Source: Methanothermus fervidus DSM 2088 (GTDB taxonomy: Archaea; Methanobacteriota; Methanobacteria; DSM-2088; Methanothermaceae). Taken from it: a stretch of DNA of 64,000 nt. Each line of letters begins with the position of its first letter. The stretch's first letter is position 1. A program made the position numbers and the translations under genes. Below are positions 29,906 through 38,208 of this stretch, piece by piece. The notes beneath the pieces were generated by a model. The model was not told where the DNA came from and searched no databases. It worked only from the letters and a program-made list of their open reading frames with translations. The stretch spans positions 704,001 to 768,000 of the forward strand of contig CP002278.1 of NCBI GenBank assembly GCA_000166095.1. The letters run 5' to 3'.

Positions 29906-29991
29906 TGTTTTTCACAATTTTTTCTTTTTTAATAACTAAATATAAATAAATTAAAAAATTTTACTCATAGCCAGAAATATTTGTGATTTGG

Positions 29992-31008
29992 ATGATAAAT
30001 AAAAAAGAGTTTGAAAAGCTAGTGGAAAATATAAGAGAAAAAATAGGACATGAAAAAGAGAAAATTAAAATTAAAGAAATTATATTTGATAAATTAAACA
30101 ATGAATTAATTATTATAGTGCCTGATAGATACGACAAATCACTTGTAATTGGAAAGGGTGGATGGGTAGTAGGTAAATTAAGAGAAACATTAAATGTTAA
30201 ACATGTCCATGTAGAGGCCTATTCAGATCTTCTTGTAAAAAAATATAGGATGAAACTATCATTGGAAAAATTAAATAAACTTATAAAATCTCTTAGGCTA
30301 GAATCTTTAAAAATTATTAGAAATCTTTTGAAGAATAGAATAACTGAGTTACCTCTCTTTAACATACCTAACTTTGAAACTAATGAAAAGGTATTAGTGG
30401 CTCTTTCTGGTGGCGTAGATAGTAGTTTTTCTTTAGTTGTGATGAAATACTTAGGTTTTGATGTGGAAGCAGTGACAGTAGATCCAGGACCAATGATATT
30501 ACCAAAAATATTTAAAAAAAATATAGAAAAGTTATGTAGTACTTTAGAGGTTAAACACAAATACATAAAGACCGATTTTTCAAATTTTATAGAGGAGTGT
30601 TTAAAAGGTCGTTTTCACCCATGCGGACGATGTTCCAAAAAAATATATGAAAAGATAAAAAAATATTGTAAAAAGAAAGGAATAAAAATTTTAGTTTTCG
30701 GTGACTTGTTAAGTACTGGATATGGTGCCATTTCTCTAGAGGATGGAATTGTAAAAATATCTCTTCCTGCCTTGCTGTGCATGTCAAAACATGAAATTAA
30801 ACAACAAGTGTCTAATTTTGATTTAGAGTTACCAGCACGGTTTGGATGTCCATTACTACATGAAGTTCATAAGAGGTTCCCAAGACTTAGATTTTATTCT
30901 ATTCAAAGGATACTTAGGGAGAATCGTGCTGGAGCTTTAGAACCTGGTGAATCACTGAAATTAATCTGGAGGTTATGTAAAAATTTTGACGACTCCATAT
31001 ACTATTAG
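29992..31008 (+). CDS. KH-domain/PP-loop ATPase, putative tRNA modification enzyme
   Basis: 338 aa in two parts. The N-terminal 110 residues hold a KH-like RNA-binding element with the GXXG loop (LVIGKGGWVVGKLRETLNV). From residue about 125 there is an ATP-pyrophosphatase domain with the PP-loop VALSGGVDSSFSL and a CxxC element (HPCGRCSKK) like that of sulfur-transfer tRNA enzymes. RNA binding plus PP-loop suggests tRNA thiolation or lysidine-like chemistry; the target is not known. ATG 29992 is chosen over GTG 29983; neither has a strong ribosome site. A TATA element lies at 29941-29950. Confidence 0.75.
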   Translation: MINKKEFEKLVENIREKIGHEKEKIKIKEIIFDKLNNELIIIVPDRYDKSLVIGKGGWVVGKLRETLNVKHVHVEAYSDLLVKKYRMKLSLEKLNKLIKSLRLESLKIIRNLLKNRITELPLFNIPNFETNEKVLVALSGGVDSSFSLVVMKYLGFDVEAVTVDPGPMILPKIFKKNIEKLCSTLEVKHKYIKTDFSNFIEECLKGRFHPCGRCSKKIYEKIKKYCKKKGIKILVFGDLLSTGYGAISLEDGIVKISLPALLCMSKHEIKQQVSNFDLELPARFGCPLLHEVHKRFPRLRFYSIQRILRENRAGALEPGESLKLIWRLCKNFDDSIYY

Positions 31009-31122
31009 AAATATTCCTGCTAAATAACCTACAAGTAATGGATATATCAACATTAATATTCCAACGATCACTGCTAAAATTCCAATTGCTCTTTGCAATT
31101 CTACATCTTTTGGGCCTGGCAT
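30973..31122 (-). CDS. Tiny DUF3096-type membrane protein
   Basis: 49-aa ORF translated by eye: MPGPKDVELQRAIGILAVIV, then GILMLIYPLLVGYLAG, then IFLIVYGVVKIFT and a TAA stop. Two hydrophobic helices with a GILMLIYP turn fit the DUF3096 family of small membrane proteins. Its 3' end overlaps the convergent PP-loop gene by 36 nt. No clear ribosome-binding site was found, so it may be leaderless. Function unknown. Confidence 0.68.
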   Translation of the reverse strand: MPGPKDVELQRAIGILAVIVGILMLIYPLLVGYLAGIFLIVYGVVKIFT

Positions 31123-31633
31123 GTTTAATTTTTATGTAATTTTCAACTTAAAATACTTTTCTGTTTTTGAATTACTCCCCAACTTTTGCAGATGTTCCCT
31201 TGCTTTATAGAAAAAACTTGTCCAGAGACTATATTTCTATATGAAATAGTTTTGAGTAGAGTATTTTCTTAAACAGGCTATCAAAGTTACTCTATTCCCT
31301 CAACAGTGTCTTAAATGCTGATATATAATCTCTTAACTTATTTTTAATCCTTTTAATGCATTTAGACCTTCTTAACTACCTACCAGTTTTTTTCAGCTTT
31401 GTAATTGTATGGGAAGTCATCTCATGAAAAAAAGTAGTATGAAAGGATATATATAGTTTTCTTAATTTCTAGAGCATTTTTGGAGAGAGAAAGAGGAAGT
31501 AAAAGAAGAATTGTGTATATTTTTTTAGAACAAGTGCTAATTTTGTGCTTCATCTATATAAATACTTTCTAATTTTTCACTAATCCTTAGATAGCTTTTC
31601 TCTATGAGGAGTAGTTCACCAACCAAAAAATAT
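31123..31633. other. Long AT-rich intergenic stretch without a gene
   Basis: About 510 nt with no ORF of useful length on either strand. It contains several TATA-like elements (GATATATATAG near 31447-31457, CTATATAAAT at 31555-31564) and pyrimidine-rich tracts. It could hold a small RNA or decayed sequence; I see no tRNA, repeat array or transposase remnant. Confidence 0.5.
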
Positions 31634-31643
31634 CTATATAAAA
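31634..31643 (+). promoter_or_regulatory. Box A promoter of the cell-wall cluster
   Basis: CTATATAAAA, a strong archaeal TATA box. Start of transcription is expected near 31664, leaving about 33 nt to the first ATG with AGGAG at 31686-31690. Confidence 0.6.
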
Positions 31644-31697
31644 AGAAGTTATTTTATCTAATACTGGAAAAAAATTTACTTCTTTAGGAGATATACC

Positions 31698-32801
31698 ATG
31701 AAAATTTTATTTATAGGTGCAAGATTATTTGACGATGTCCACTATTATGCTAAAGAAAAAGGAATTACAACAATACTTACTGAAGCTAATCCTAAATCAC
31801 CAAATATTAAATTAGCTGATAAATATTTCATTGTGCCAAGAGGAATGAAATATCCTATGGAAATTGCTATTAAAGAAGATGTAGATGCAGTTGTACCATT
31901 GATAGGTGTAGATGAACCTCTGATAGGCGTTGCAAAAATGAAAGAAAAGTTAGAAAAAGATTATGGAATCCCAGTAGTTGCATCTAATTTACATGCAACA
32001 TCAATAGCTGTTGATAAGTTCAAAACAAAAATATTTTTTAAAAAAATGAATATTAGAACCCCTAAATATAAAATAATCAAAGAACCACCTTCCGAAGTAA
32101 CAAAACCTGTTGTATTAAAGAATAAAAAGGGTCAGGCTGGAACTGGAGTAGTTGTAACCAACTCAAAAGATGAAATAACAGAATATCTAAAAAAATATGG
32201 TGTAGTTCTTATGGAAGAATTTATTAATGGCATTGAAATTTCAGTAGAAGTTTTAAGATGGGAAGGCAAGTCATTAGCCTTGGTCGTTGTAGATAAAGGT
32301 AGAACAACCTTAGAAGCTGTACATCCTCTATACAAAATAAAAAAAGCTCCAGCACAAATAAAAGGTTTAGACAATGAAAAGGTATTATTGTTTAGTAGAA
32401 TGATAGTAAACAGTTTAAATGCAGAAGGTAATACTGACATTGACATGATATTTGATGAAAAACTTCGTAAAGTTTATGCAATAGAACTTAATACAAGACC
32501 AAGCGGTACTAGATATATTTCAGCTGCGGCCACTGGAATCCATCCACTACACCAATTAGTTGATATGGCTATAGGGGAATGGGATCCTAAGAAAATTAAA
32601 CTTAAGAATTTTTTTGCAATAGAAATTCCTATAGGTACTACTGACTTAAAAACAACTAAAAAATTTGAAGGAGAGAAATGTTGGGTTGTTCATGGTCCTC
32701 CAGGACATCAAAGAATAACTATAAGAGGTAAAAACATGGAAGATATTGTAGAAATTTTGGAGGAACTAGACCTAAATAAGGTGATAAGATGTTTATATTA
32801 A
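31698..32801 (+). CDS. ATP-grasp ligase (carbamoyl-phosphate synthase-like), pseudomurein cluster
   Basis: 367-aa ATP-grasp protein resembling one half of carbamoyl-phosphate synthase large subunit. N-terminal pre-ATP-grasp fold (MKILFIGARLFDDVHYYAKE), ATP-binding VVLKNKKGQAGTGVVV near residue 140, and the metal-binding IDMIFDEKLRKVYAIELNTRPSGTR near residue 250. In Methanobacteriales this gene sits beside MraY-like and Mur-ligase-like genes in the pseudomurein biosynthesis cluster, so it probably ligates an amino acid or sugar part of the wall precursor. It overlaps the next gene by 13 nt. Substrate inferred only. Confidence 0.75.
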   Translation: MKILFIGARLFDDVHYYAKEKGITTILTEANPKSPNIKLADKYFIVPRGMKYPMEIAIKEDVDAVVPLIGVDEPLIGVAKMKEKLEKDYGIPVVASNLHATSIAVDKFKTKIFFKKMNIRTPKYKIIKEPPSEVTKPVVLKNKKGQAGTGVVVTNSKDEITEYLKKYGVVLMEEFINGIEISVEVLRWEGKSLALVVVDKGRTTLEAVHPLYKIKKAPAQIKGLDNEKVLLFSRMIVNSLNAEGNTDIDMIFDEKLRKVYAIELNTRPSGTRYISAAATGIHPLHQLVDMAIGEWDPKKIKLKNFFAIEIPIGTTDLKTTKKFEGEKCWVVHGPPGHQRITIRGKNMEDIVEILEELDLNKVIRCLY

Positions 32802-33838
32802 TTTTAGCTTTCGTTCTTACAGTTATTTTTACCTATATATTGAAAAAAATTCTTTTAGAAGCTGAAATAGTTGATAAGCCTATTGTAACTGAGCATAAAC
32901 ACAAAATAGGTACTCCAACAATGGGTGGTCTTGGATTTTTATTAACAGCCTCAATGGTGGCAATGGTTTTAGGAGATAGACATTTAAATCTGATTGTATT
33001 AACAATGGTGATAGCTGGCATAATTGGAGCCTTAGATGATTTACTTGGATTGAGCATTAAAGAAAAACAAAAAATTGTAAAAAATATTTCATCAGAAGTT
33101 GTTGAACTAGGAAGATTAAACCTCCAACCTAGTGAAGAAGCAAGAGTAGCAACTAAGAAAGCTAAACAAGATTTCAAAAAGCTAATGGCTGAAAAGAAAA
33201 TTAAAGTAGTTGGTGAAGTTCCTATAAAAAAAGAATTTACAGAAAAACAAAAGATTATGTTACAATGTATTCCAGGAATATTTCTTGCATTATCATTTGG
33301 AGTTGGAAGTATTTTTGGATACTTTTTAGGATTCTTAACAATTCCAATTGTAATATTCGGAGTATTAGGCGCCATTAACGCCATAAATTTAATAGATGGA
33401 ATGGATGGAATGGCAGCAGGAATAATTGCAATATCTTCATTATTTTGTGCATTTTATTCTTCTATGAAAGGCCTTCATAGTTCTGCATTTTTAATGTTAT
33501 CAGGCATTTCATTAGGTTTCCTGGTGTTTAATCGTTTTCCTGCATCAATATTTATGGGAGATGTTGGATCCTTTGCTTTAGGTGCTGGATATGCTGCAGC
33601 AGTTATGATGAATGATATAATATATTATGGAGTACTTGCCATTGCAGTTCCTATAGTATCGGTAATTATAAGCCTTATGCATCGTGCAAACATTATAAAA
33701 TTACCCGTGGAGCCATTACACCATACTCTACATTATAAAGGATTATCAGAAAAAACAATTGTAATTACTTATTGGTTAATAACATTTGTATTATGTAGTG
33801 TGGGGCTAATAATGTATAATTTAGGATTATTCCCATAA
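32789..33838 (+). CDS. MraY-like phospho-glycopeptide transferase (GT4 family)
   Basis: 349-aa polytopic membrane protein of the MraY/WecA family, which moves a phospho-sugar(-peptide) onto a polyprenyl phosphate. Motifs: HKIGTPTMGGLGF near residue 33, LDDLLGLS near 83, NAINLIDGMDGMAAG near 200, MGDVGSFALGAG near 256 and a HHTLHYKGL box near 310. About ten membrane segments. Between residues about 95 and 150 there is a charged cytoplasmic insertion not seen in bacterial MraY. By place it builds lipid-linked pseudomurein precursor. Confidence 0.85.
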   Translation: MFILILAFVLTVIFTYILKKILLEAEIVDKPIVTEHKHKIGTPTMGGLGFLLTASMVAMVLGDRHLNLIVLTMVIAGIIGALDDLLGLSIKEKQKIVKNISSEVVELGRLNLQPSEEARVATKKAKQDFKKLMAEKKIKVVGEVPIKKEFTEKQKIMLQCIPGIFLALSFGVGSIFGYFLGFLTIPIVIFGVLGAINAINLIDGMDGMAAGIIAISSLFCAFYSSMKGLHSSAFLMLSGISLGFLVFNRFPASIFMGDVGSFALGAGYAAAVMMNDIIYYGVLAIAVPIVSVIISLMHRANIIKLPVEPLHHTLHYKGLSEKTIVITYWLITFVLCSVGLIMYNLGLFP

Positions 33839-33853
33839 CATGGTGGTTAAAAA

Positions 33854-35284
33854 ATGAGATTAAGTGAATTAGCTTCATATGTTTCTGGAAAATTAATAGG
33901 GGAAGATAAGGAAATAAAAGTGGGTATATTTAATACTCTAGGCGATGCTAATCCAAATGATATTGTGATTAGACATTGGATAGATGAAAAAGGTGTAGAA
34001 ATTGCAAAAAATAAAGAAGTATCAGCACTTATAACTCAAAATCCAAAAGGAAATTCATTAGAATATGCAAAAAAGTTGAAAGTACCTATAATTTTAGTTA
34101 ACAAGATTGAACTTGCCAGTGCATTTGCCATAAAATGGACAATAAAAAATTTTGCACCAAACACTTATAGAGTTGTAATCACAGGTACTAATGGTAAGTC
34201 AACAACAACCCATATGATATATCATATTTTAACCCATGCTGGAAAGAAAGCATTTACAAACACAGATGCAAAGTCAGAGTTTAACACTCTGATAGACCCA
34301 ATGGTAGCTAAGTTACTTGCTGAAAAGGCTAAAAAAGAAAACCTCGAATATTTGGTCATTGAAGTGTCTGAAGTTCAAGGATGGCTAGATCGTCTCATGA
34401 AAGACCATGCATATCTCATGACAAAATCCATAAATCCTAATGTAGTTGTAGTTACCAATGTAGCATTGGACCATATAGGTTTAGTTAATTCAATTGAAGA
34501 AGTGTTTGAAGAAACTAGTGGGGCTGTAAAAGCATTGGAAAAAGGATTTGCTGTACTTAATTATGATAATGAATTTACAAGAAAAATGGCTAAACTCACA
34601 AATAAAAATGTAAAAGTCTTCTTTTATGGAAAAAATTGTCCAGTAACTTTTAAAAGTGGTGGAATTTATGTTAACAATGATTTATTCATAAAAAAAGAAG
34701 AACTTCCATTCAAAAGTGAATATTTTATACAAAATACTCTTGCTGCAATATCTGCTTGTTTATGTTTAAATATTCCTCCAGACATTATAAAAAAAGGAAT
34801 TTTAACATACAAACCACTAAAGAGAAGATTTTCAATTTTATGTAAAAAACCATTAATAATAGATGATTTTGCACATAACCCTGACGGTATCAAAATGGCT
34901 ATAAAGAGTGCAAAAAAACTTACAAAAAACAAATTGTGGGTTGTATGTGCTATACGTGGGTCTAGAGGAAAAATTATCAACAAATTAAATGCGGAATCGT
35001 TATCAAAGACTTTAAAAAACATTGAAAATTATGAAGTTGTTATAACCAATAGTGACGATGTTGTGGATAACCTTAATAAAGTAAAAAAAGAAGAAGAAAA
35101 AACATTTTTAAAAACACTGGAGAAGTATAATATAAATTATAGATTCCACAAAAAATTGAAAACTGCTTTGGAAGAAACTTTAACTAATTGTAAAAAAGAT
35201 GATACGATCTTGTTGATAGGTGCTCAAGGTATGGATCCTGCCTCAAAACTATTAAAAAAAATAAAAGTGATACCATGTTCATAA
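33854..35284 (+). CDS. Mur ligase family protein, pseudomurein peptide ligase (pMurE-like)
   Basis: 476-aa three-domain Mur ligase. ATP-binding P-loop VVITGTNGKSTTTHM near residue 108, central VIEVSEVQGWLDRL and NPNVVVVTNVALDHIGLV near 185-205, C-terminal DDFAHNPDGIKMAIKSAKK and WVVCAIRGSRGK. It would add an amino acid to the peptide of the pseudomurein precursor. It lies 15 nt after the MraY-like gene and overlaps the next gene by 10 nt. Which amino acid is added is not readable here. Confidence 0.88.
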   Translation: MRLSELASYVSGKLIGEDKEIKVGIFNTLGDANPNDIVIRHWIDEKGVEIAKNKEVSALITQNPKGNSLEYAKKLKVPIILVNKIELASAFAIKWTIKNFAPNTYRVVITGTNGKSTTTHMIYHILTHAGKKAFTNTDAKSEFNTLIDPMVAKLLAEKAKKENLEYLVIEVSEVQGWLDRLMKDHAYLMTKSINPNVVVVTNVALDHIGLVNSIEEVFEETSGAVKALEKGFAVLNYDNEFTRKMAKLTNKNVKVFFYGKNCPVTFKSGGIYVNNDLFIKKEELPFKSEYFIQNTLAAISACLCLNIPPDIIKKGILTYKPLKRRFSILCKKPLIIDDFAHNPDGIKMAIKSAKKLTKNKLWVVCAIRGSRGKIINKLNAESLSKTLKNIENYEVVITNSDDVVDNLNKVKKEEEKTFLKTLEKYNINYRFHKKLKTALEETLTNCKKDDTILLIGAQGMDPASKLLKKIKVIPCS

Positions 35285-35730
35285 AAGTCAAAAGAGATAC
35301 TCTTGTAATTTTATTTGTGGCATATCTCCTCATATTGGCTGGTAGATTCTTAAATTATGCATCTTATGCTTCATCTAAAGACTTTAGTGGGGCAGTTCCA
35401 ATTTCAGGTGTTATTGTGAAAGGTAATGATATAGTACCAACAAGCTCAATAAAAATAAATGTAGCTGCTGCTGGATTTAGACCAGGAAGTTATATTAAAG
35501 ATAACATGCTTATAACTTCAAAACGTAAAATACCACTTGATAGGGCTATAGCCAATGCAAGAGAATTTGTTAAACTGTCAACAATACCTGGTACAAAAGT
35601 CATGCCAATAGTAGATGCAGATGTAAAGGTTGATAAAAAAACAGGTATCGTAACTGTCACTGTAATTGAAGATTTTTCCTTGGCTAAGGTACAAGGGGGT
35701 GAAGAAAGATTAAAAAATTTAGATATCTAG
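35275..35730 (+). CDS. Single-pass membrane protein with POTRA/FtsQ-like domain
   Basis: 151 aa. One N-terminal membrane helix (TLVILFVAYLLILAGRFL) puts the rest outside the cell. The external part begins ISGVIVKGNDIVPTSSIKIN, the shape of a POTRA domain (hydrophobic strand, x-G-N-x-x-V/I-x-x-x-x-I), as in FtsQ/DivIB. No such protein is assigned to archaeal wall synthesis that I know of. It overlaps the Mur ligase end by 10 nt and its own end overlaps the next gene. The POTRA call is by eye and needs structural comparison. Confidence 0.55.
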   Translation: MFIKVKRDTLVILFVAYLLILAGRFLNYASYASSKDFSGAVPISGVIVKGNDIVPTSSIKINVAAAGFRPGSYIKDNMLITSKRKIPLDRAIANAREFVKLSTIPGTKVMPIVDADVKVDKKTGIVTVTVIEDFSLAKVQGGEERLKNLDI

Positions 35731-36959
35731 TATTATTTTTGTTAATAAATTTTATGATAGGTACTGTATCTGCAACATGTAATATAATTGTAATAACTGA
35801 TCCATCAGGTAGAGATCCAAATGGAGTGGCAGGTGCTAGTTTATCTTATGCTCCTAACATGTTTCAATCAACATTCTTACTTTCTAAAGATAAAAAATTT
35901 GCAGTTTTATCAGGTGGTGAAGGAGAAGCAATTCCTAGATTGATGGCGATTGTAGAAACAATAAAAAGGTTAGAGAATGGAATGTCAGCTGCTGACGCTG
36001 CTTCTGCAGCAAATCAATACCCTGGAATAAGAGTTATGTGTGGTGGACCAGGAATAGGTGCAGCAGTTGGTGGATCATTTGACGCATACATAGTAACTGT
36101 TGAAGATGATGGAACTATAAAAATTACTCCAGTATCTGGTGGGCTAGCCGTGCTACCACCTGGAAAAAAGGGAGCTATAATTCACTTAAGAAATACACCA
36201 GGGAATCCAAAATATGGTACTGCAGATAGTGTACGTAGAGATGTAGCAATAAATGTAGGAAAAATGATTAGGGATGGATATCCAGCTACAGTAATTGTTG
36301 GGAAAGCTGTAGAAGAAGTTGCTAGAGATTCTGGAGAAAGATATGGTGGTGGTGCAGTAAACATTGCATCTGGTATAACAACTGGAGACATGTTTACTCC
36401 AGCTACATTAAACCAAACAGGATATCCACTAGATGAACCATATGTTAAACTGTGTCCACAATGTGGATGGAGTATGGGATTTCCAACAGCTGAACGTTAT
36501 GATCGATGTCCCATCTGTGGAAGTCAGTTAAAAACTATATATGCTTATCAAGCACTTACAGATACAATCACGGTCTCAAATAAAACAGTTATAGTGTCTG
36601 TGTATGGATCTGACAGTAAAGGTGTAATTGGAACTACTAAAGAAATTGTGGAGGCAGTAGTCAATAAATATGGATATGATCCTGTAAAAATTTCTGAAGC
36701 AATAAACCGTGCAATAGACAATGGATTAATTTTAGGTGTTAATTACGTTGAACCAAAAGATATTAATGTAAAACCTTCTGCAAGAGCTGTAGGTGTATAT
36801 TATACGCCTCTTCCAGATAATAGGAGTGGACCACCATGGGATTTACCCATACCTGCAGGAATTTTAGAAACTCTTGGTAATGTCCAAACTGTTTTAGGTT
36901 TTGCACTTGCATTCCTAGCATTTTTCCGAACTATAGTGGTTGGCAGAGTTAAAAAATAA
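35709..36959 (+). CDS. Exported protein with zinc ribbon and C-terminal membrane helix; probable ATT start
   Basis: About 416 aa if started at ATT 35709. That codon lies six bases after GGGGGTGA (35695-35702) and the frame from it gives a full signal peptide, KKFRYLVLFLL-INFMIGTVSA, ending before TCNIIV. The only conventional start, TTG 35739, would cut off the charged part of the signal. The body is Gly/Ala-rich, a zinc-ribbon-like CPQCGW...CPICGS sits in the middle (mature residues about 235-262), and the end has one membrane helix plus RVKK. The family is not recognised. Fifth gene of the wall cluster, so probably a surface protein tied to pseudomurein. Confidence 0.62.
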   Translation: MKKFRYLVLFLLINFMIGTVSATCNIIVITDPSGRDPNGVAGASLSYAPNMFQSTFLLSKDKKFAVLSGGEGEAIPRLMAIVETIKRLENGMSAADAASAANQYPGIRVMCGGPGIGAAVGGSFDAYIVTVEDDGTIKITPVSGGLAVLPPGKKGAIIHLRNTPGNPKYGTADSVRRDVAINVGKMIRDGYPATVIVGKAVEEVARDSGERYGGGAVNIASGITTGDMFTPATLNQTGYPLDEPYVKLCPQCGWSMGFPTAERYDRCPICGSQLKTIYAYQALTDTITVSNKTVIVSVYGSDSKGVIGTTKEIVEAVVNKYGYDPVKISEAINRAIDNGLILGVNYVEPKDINVKPSARAVGVYYTPLPDNRSGPPWDLPIPAGILETLGNVQTVLGFALAFLAFFRTIVVGRVKK

Positions 36960-36972
36960 ACATATAAAACTT

Positions 36973-38208
36973 TTACAATCCTTTAACACTCATATCAATC
37001 ATCTTTTTTGTTTCAGCTGCCAGTTCTGGAGGTAAACCTTTTATGTCAATGCTTAAAAATCCTCTTACAATCATAGATATGGCCTCTTCTTCCGTTAAAC
37101 CGCGAGACATTAAATATAATATTTTTTCCTCGTCAATCTTACCTACAGCAGCCTCATGTGACATTTCTAAATCTGTTGCACTTCCTTCTAACTCTGGAAT
37201 CGCATGTATCATTGAATCATCAGATAATATTAACCCATGACACTCTAGGTGGCCTTTTACTCCAGGTATCCGACCTGCTAAATGACCTCTTGAATATATT
37301 TTAGATTCATCCATAGACACTGCTCTAGATATTACATTTGCACTTGATTCTTTACCTTCCAATATAACTCTTGAACCAATGTCAAGTAGCGAATTTTTCT
37401 TACCTGCCATGACAGATTGGAATATTGCCTTCGAATTTTTTCCTGTACAATATGCTGTAGGGTATGACTGTATTACGCGAACTGGACTTGTCAATATGTA
37501 ATTATTTATATATGTTCCATTGTCACCAATCACAATGCCTGTTCTTGGTCTTACTTCTACTTGTTCTGCCCAATTATGAACCATTGTAAATGTAATTTTT
37601 GCATTTTTTTTAACATAAAATTCTGAGATCCCTATATGCAATGCTGAATTAACGTCTTGTCCTGTGGCACAACCCGTAATTATGTGTAATTCAGAATTTT
37701 CTTCTGCAATAATTATATTATGAGCTGTTTGCATTATGCGTTCATCTCCAATAAATAAACATGCCTGCAGTGGAAATATTTCCTTTGATCCTGGCAATGA
37801 TCTTATAAAGTAACCCGTATATTTTTCCTCTTCTAACTCTTTCAGAGCAACATGTGCCGTATATTTATCTGTATCTGGTGCAACTGCTTTCCACATATAA
37901 TCTTTTACCCAATCATATTTTTCTAATGCTGATTTGATCCCCATTATTTCTACAGACTTAGATGGAGAAACCGAATATATTTCACTTTCATCAAGCTGTA
38001 TATAAGTACCTGCTCTCTCTTTTTCTGATGTGTCAATACCTACTTTAACTAATGTATCCCTAACTTTTTTTGGTACATCCTCTATACTTTCAATTCTTTC
38101 ATGTTCTCCAGGATCTTCTGCTAAAAATTTTTTGAGGTCTGTTTTAGGGCCATATGGTGATTCTTTATCTTTAGCTTTTTCTGCTCTCTTTTTTATGTCT
38201 CGTAACAT
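36973..38208 (-). CDS. sufB: SufB/SufD-type Fe-S cluster assembly protein
   Basis: 411-aa SufBD scaffold component, beta-helix rich. Family pieces: SSANVISRAVSMDESKIYSRGHLAGRIPGVKGHLECHGLILSDDSMIHAIPELE in the core and HEAAVGKIDEEKILYLMSRGLTEEEA in the tail, both SufB/D hallmarks. Together with SufC it is the minimal archaeal Fe-S cluster assembly system, needed for the many cluster proteins in this window. ATG has GGTGT upstream and overlaps sufC by 16 nt. Confidence 0.92.
   Translation of the reverse strand: MLRDIKKRAEKAKDKESPYGPKTDLKKFLAEDPGEHERIESIEDVPKKVRDTLVKVGIDTSEKERAGTYIQLDESEIYSVSPSKSVEIMGIKSALEKYDWVKDYMWKAVAPDTDKYTAHVALKELEEEKYTGYFIRSLPGSKEIFPLQACLFIGDERIMQTAHNIIIAEENSELHIITGCATGQDVNSALHIGISEFYVKKNAKITFTMVHNWAEQVEVRPRTGIVIGDNGTYINNYILTSPVRVIQSYPTAYCTGKNSKAIFQSVMAGKKNSLLDIGSRVILEGKESSANVISRAVSMDESKIYSRGHLAGRIPGVKGHLECHGLILSDDSMIHAIPELEGSATDLEMSHEAAVGKIDEEKILYLMSRGLTEEEAISMIVRGFLSIDIKGLPPELAAETKKMIDMSVKGL

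Noticed and set aside
32833-33384. 183-aa minus-strand ORF opposite the MraY-like gene
   Set aside because: Opposes clear MraY motifs; no promoter or ribosome site of its own.
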